The position numbers and the translations under genes are program-made. 64,000 nucleotides of DNA from contig NC_051118.1 of the NCBI RefSeq assembly GCF_014839805.1, positions 2,418,001-2,482,000 of the forward strand, read 5' to 3'. A model generated the notes under the pieces. That model saw nothing but the letters and a program-made list of their open reading frames with translations, was not told the origin of the DNA and did not search any database. Positions 60,471-64,000 of this stretch are shown one piece after another (the first letter of the stretch is position 1; each line of letters starts with the position of its first letter). The DNA is from Manduca sexta (taxonomy: Eukaryota > Arthropoda > Insecta > Lepidoptera > Sphingidae).

Positions 60471-60754
60471 GAGTTTGTTTGTTTGAACGCGCTAATCTCT
60501 GTAACTACTGGTTTCAAATGAAAAAATCGTGTTGAATAGCCAATTTATCGAGGAAGGCTATAAGGTATCACGCTATGACGAATAGGAGGGGAGCATTAAT
60601 AAAAAAAGTTGCATAAACGAGGAAAATTGATTGCTTTTGACAGCTACCTTTGCATGCACTGCGTAAAATATAATTACGCTATTGTTCATTGATTATCCCA
60701 AGAATTATAGCCACTTTGCGAACTTTTAAATCAAAGTTATCTTCATTTATAAAA

Positions 60755-61021
60755 TACATACATACATACATAACATCACGCATTTTATCCCCGAAGGGGT
60801 ATGCAGAGGCGCAACTAGGGCATCCACTTTTCGCCAAGTATGTTCCGTCCCATGATGTGATAGGGGGCGAGCCTATCGCCATATCGGGCACAAACTCCAG
60901 ACTCCGGGCTGATACTGAGCAGAAAAACCCAAATATCACTTTGCCCGACCCGGGATTCGAACCCAGGACCTCAGAGCGCTATTGTACCGGACATGCAATA
61001 CAACTACGCCACCGAGGCAGT
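60755..61021 (-). mobile_element. tRNA-derived SINE, family 1, upstream of gene D
   Basis: Full-length copy with (ACAT)n tail, body, and B-box complement GGATTCGAACC. Insertion is at about the same distance upstream as the 33908 copy, so it may be inherited with the unit. Confidence 0.85.
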
Positions 61022-61509
61022 CATTATATAGCATCGTTCATAAAGCAAAGTAATCCAATATTAATGGTTTGTGACGGCCAATATGTAGGATGTTTTTATA
61101 AGGGTAGCAATCAGAGATCCTTTAAAACAAAGTGCTAATAGCATTATTAAAACTTACGGTTTAAGCAAAAATATGACGATAGTGTCTTTAATGTAAGGTT
61201 GTGTTGCGTAAAATTAATTTATTTGTTTGGCGTACTCAGCCAGTTTCTTCGTGGTGTCTACATCTTAATAGTAACATCTGAAATTAAAAACGTACAACTA
61301 TCAGAATACAAATTTAAAAAATTGGTAAAAATAACAAAGTGACTATTAAAGTCAATACTGTTAATAAAACTGGCCATAAATAGTTTTGTTTTTGTATTTA
61401 GAGTCTTATTGCAATACCACAAATAAACCTTAACTAAAGAATATTTAGTACTGTCGAGGCACGAACAACGTGACAATACGCCATTTCCGCTTTTTAGGAG
61501 TGAATAAAA

Positions 61510-61690
61510 CTAAATTTCGCCAGCTAATTTCATCATCATCAACCTTTGGAAGTCCACTGCTGAACATAGGCCTCCCCTAAAGATTTCCAGACGGACCTAT
61601 TAAAAGCAGTCTCCATCCAGCACGTTCCTACGACCTTGTTCAATTGGTCTCTCCACCTTGCAAGTAGACGTCCAATACCGCGCTTGCTAG
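61510..61690 (+). repeat. Dispersed CCACTGCTGAACATAGGCC repeat (before gene D)
   Basis: Same repeat at the equivalent place upstream of gene D. A short tail piece recurs at 62395-62450. Confidence 0.5.
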
Positions 61691-61744
61691 CTTTAATATA
61701 GGTTCTATGTAATAGGTTTATAGGCTATCTGTTCTTAATTTTCG

Positions 61745-61995
61745 TTGTGTTATTTGCTGGTAGTACGATAGATTTTCTATCCGCCCGGCTAGCGACCACC
61801 GTACACAAGGTGGTAAAACTCGCCATAGTGACCCACATGTGTCGCGTTCCGGGATCAGCCTGTGTATATCTGGTTCCAACAGGCCGGCATAATTGTGTCG
61901 ACTCCCATCATCACTCGTCAGTCGACATGCTATTGGACCCCATTCCACTTACTATCAAATGCAGTGGGGTAGCTGCAGTGCCTACATAAAAATAA
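61745..61995 (+). repeat. Dispersed CACTAGGTG-family repeat, first of an inverted pair
   Basis: Has ACAAGGTGGTAAAACTCGCC and TCAGTCGACATGCTATTGG. Inverted partner at 62580-62815, about 590 bases away. Confidence 0.6.
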
Positions 61996-62579
61996 CAAAT
62001 ATTGTTATCAACCGGTACTTAGATATGAAGCCTTTTTCATATCTTGTTTATTATTTTGTAACATTTTCGGTTTTTCGATAAATTAATCTTTGATAATCTC
62101 GTCAGGGGATGACATATTCGTAAAGATTATACGAAGTAACTCGTGCATAATATTATGTACTTATAGGTATTTAGTTACGTAAGTCAGTTATGCAAGTGGT
62201 TCTTTCGTTCTTTCTAAATAACTGCGAACCCTGGTTTTGAGTTCTTTGTTCAAAATAGGTAAAAGAGCCGTTGACATAATGTTTATTGATGGAGTAACCT
62301 TGTACCAACACCCATTTGCTCTTATCCGTCTTATGAAAATATTTTAGTTTAAACTCCTACTCGGGCCGCCTCCAATAGAGCGATTTGGAAATCTTCGGGA
62401 TAGGCCCATGTTCAGTAGTGGACATCCTGCGGCTGATGATGATGACAATGATGAAACTCCTACCAGTAGAATCTTCGGTGTGTTGGAGTTTTTTAGAAAA
62501 CCTTTACTTAAAATTCTGGTCAATCTGGAAGGACTTATGGAGATCAGAATCCGATTGTTTTATACAGGCACAATAAAGG

Positions 62580-62815
62580 GAGCACATTGCACCTGATGGT
62601 AAGTGGAGCGGGGTCCAATAGACTCGACTAACGAAAGATGATTACTCCTCGGCAGTCGACACAATTATGCCGGCATGTAGGAACCGGATATACACAGGCT
62701 GATCCCGGAACACGACACACTTACGTCGGCCACTATGGCGGGTTTTAACACCTTGTGTACAGTGGTCGCTATCCGGGCGGATATAAAATATATCCTACCA
62801 CCAGCCATAGCCACC
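62580..62815 (-). repeat. Dispersed CACTAGGTG-family repeat, second of an inverted pair
   Basis: Reverse complement of the family, ending 75 bases before gene D coding exon 1. It may place its own signals close to the gene D promoter or first intron. Confidence 0.6.
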
Positions 62816-62890
62816 AGTATATTTTAATTAACATAGATGTAATTTCTTAATATTACAAATAAACGTTGTATACATTACGTATTTCCCCAG

Positions 62891-63666
62891 CTTGTTGGCA
62901 GTAACAGTAACATGCGAGAACCTGGACTTCCCCCCAGGGTTCCAGTTCGGGGCCGCATCAGCAGCGTACCAGGTGGAAGGCGCTTGGAATGTCAGTGGTA
63001 GGTACAGTCAACGCTGAGCAGCCACTCCTTGTTAAACCAAAAGCCACCATTTTTATAAATCTGACAGTCCCTTAAGTTCCTGATTCAGTTAGTTCTATAA
63101 AATTTTACTGTACTTGTATATTTTTTATCGCCAATAAGTGACAGCGTGTGTACGGAAACTTATAGATAAAAACGTGTGAAAATGTTATTTGAGACCAAAT
63201 ACTACACTCAACCTGACGCTCATTACAATGTAGTACTAATTAAATGTAGACCAATACGGCTCTGCGTTGCCAATTTATTGAATCTACACCAGCTGATCCC
63301 GTAAGGCTATCCTGAAAATGCGATTAAAATACCATACCAATTTTGATGCAGATAAATCCGAGAATATATGGGACAGGCTGGTCCATGAGAAGCCTCATCT
63401 CATCTCCGACCGATCCACCGGTGATGTGGCCTGCGACTCCTACCACCTCTGGAGACGCGACATCGAGATGGCCGCAGATCTTGGCCTGCACTTTTACCGA
63501 ATGTCCATAGCCTGGACGCGACTGCTGCCAAACGGTTTCGCTAACAAAATCAGCGAGGACGGACTCAACTACTATAACAACCTGATCGACGGACTGCTTG
63601 AGAAGGGCATTCAGCCGATGGTGACGCTGTACCACTGGGATCTGCCGCAAAGTCTGCAGGATTTAG
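62891..63666 (+). CDS. GH1 beta-glucosidase / myrosinase-like, gene D (partial)
   Basis: Two coding exons are visible: 62891-62997 (acceptor CCCCAG, donor GTAGGT) and 63352-63666 (donor GTAAGA). They encode [16 protein letters not shown] and then a full exon 2 ending [14 protein letters not shown]. The sizes match the other genes exactly. The catalytic exons lie beyond the window end, so activity cannot be judged. Differences from B in exon 2 include [15 protein letters not shown] and [19 protein letters not shown]. Same direction as B and C. Confidence 0.9.
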
Positions 63667-64000
63667 GTAAGATTGTGTCTTGCTTCATTCTTAGATAATT
63701 ACTGATTATTGTGCCTAACTTCCTTAACTAATATGACCAAAAACTATCTAAAAGATTATATAAGTAGATAAGAAATAAAAGACGTCTCTGAATTAAAAAA
63801 AAAGTATAACTTGAAAACTATTTTGCAGATTTTATCGCGGATTTTTTATTATAATTTGCTCCCGACATTTCGAAGACGATGACGATCCGATCTACGCAAA
63901 ATGGTCTCACAGTTTCTTAAAGTCTGGCAGCCGATCTTTTGAGTTCCGATTTAAATAAATGTAGAACTGGATCCCAAGCTTGTGCAACCTTCCAACCATC
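63667..64000. other. Start of intron 2 of gene D
   Basis: After the first 100 bases, homologous to gene B and C intron 2, the sequence passes into a block with GCAGATTTTATCGCGGATTTT and CCCGACATTTCGAAGAC, resembling 11310-11370 and 14735-14800. No exon 3 before the window ends. Confidence 0.45.

Overview
This is AT-rich eukaryotic nuclear DNA, almost certainly from a moth or butterfly (Lepidoptera). It holds short exons separated by small introns, many Helitron ends of the lepidopteran type (hairpin-forming GCGGGC...GCGGGC followed by CTAG), tRNA-derived SINEs with an intact B box, and R1-like and REL-like LINE remnants. The only confidently recognised host genes form a tandem family of glycoside hydrolase family 1 (GH1) beta-glucosidase / myrosinase-like enzymes. 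Exon sizes and phases are nearly invariant: 107, 315, 261, 89, 148, 164, 150 and about 207 bases. A further short first exon carrying the Met could not be placed.

Layout. (1) 1-11258: GH1 gene B, left copy, on the minus strand and cut by the window start, plus its upstream intergenic DNA. (2) 11259-30027: GH1 gene A on the minus strand (25679 to 15251), with a second copy of its terminal exon at 12195-12404. It has a frameshift and damaged splice donors. Its introns hold Helitrons, MITEs, SINEs and a THAP-domain gene fragment. Upstream lie a LINE relic and a 48-unit hexanucleotide array. (3) 30028-30527: a 500-N assembly gap. (4) 30528-42038: a reverse-complement copy of 1-11258. (5) From the right arm onward, all on the plus strand: gene B (right copy, 37461-44891), gene C (50773-57387) and the start of gene D (62891 onward). 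The DNA between genes is also repeated, so the duplication unit is a gene plus its 5' flank.

The large inverted repeat is the dominant structural feature. Its right arm starts exactly at the gap, and the arms differ by SNPs, a microsatellite length change and two retrotransposon insertions with target-site duplications, one private to each arm. The simplest reading is that two haplotypes of one locus were joined head to head in the scaffold. The real order would then be A-B-C-D in one direction. A true recent inverted duplication is the alternative.

Working together: the intact enzymes (B, C and probably D) keep the GH1 acid/base (TINEP) and, where visible, nucleophile (TENG) motifs. They are inferred to be secreted glucosidases acting on dietary or plant beta-glucosides. 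Gene A looks like a decaying or mis-assembled paralogue. No RNA gene, CRISPR array or bacterial-type operon was seen.
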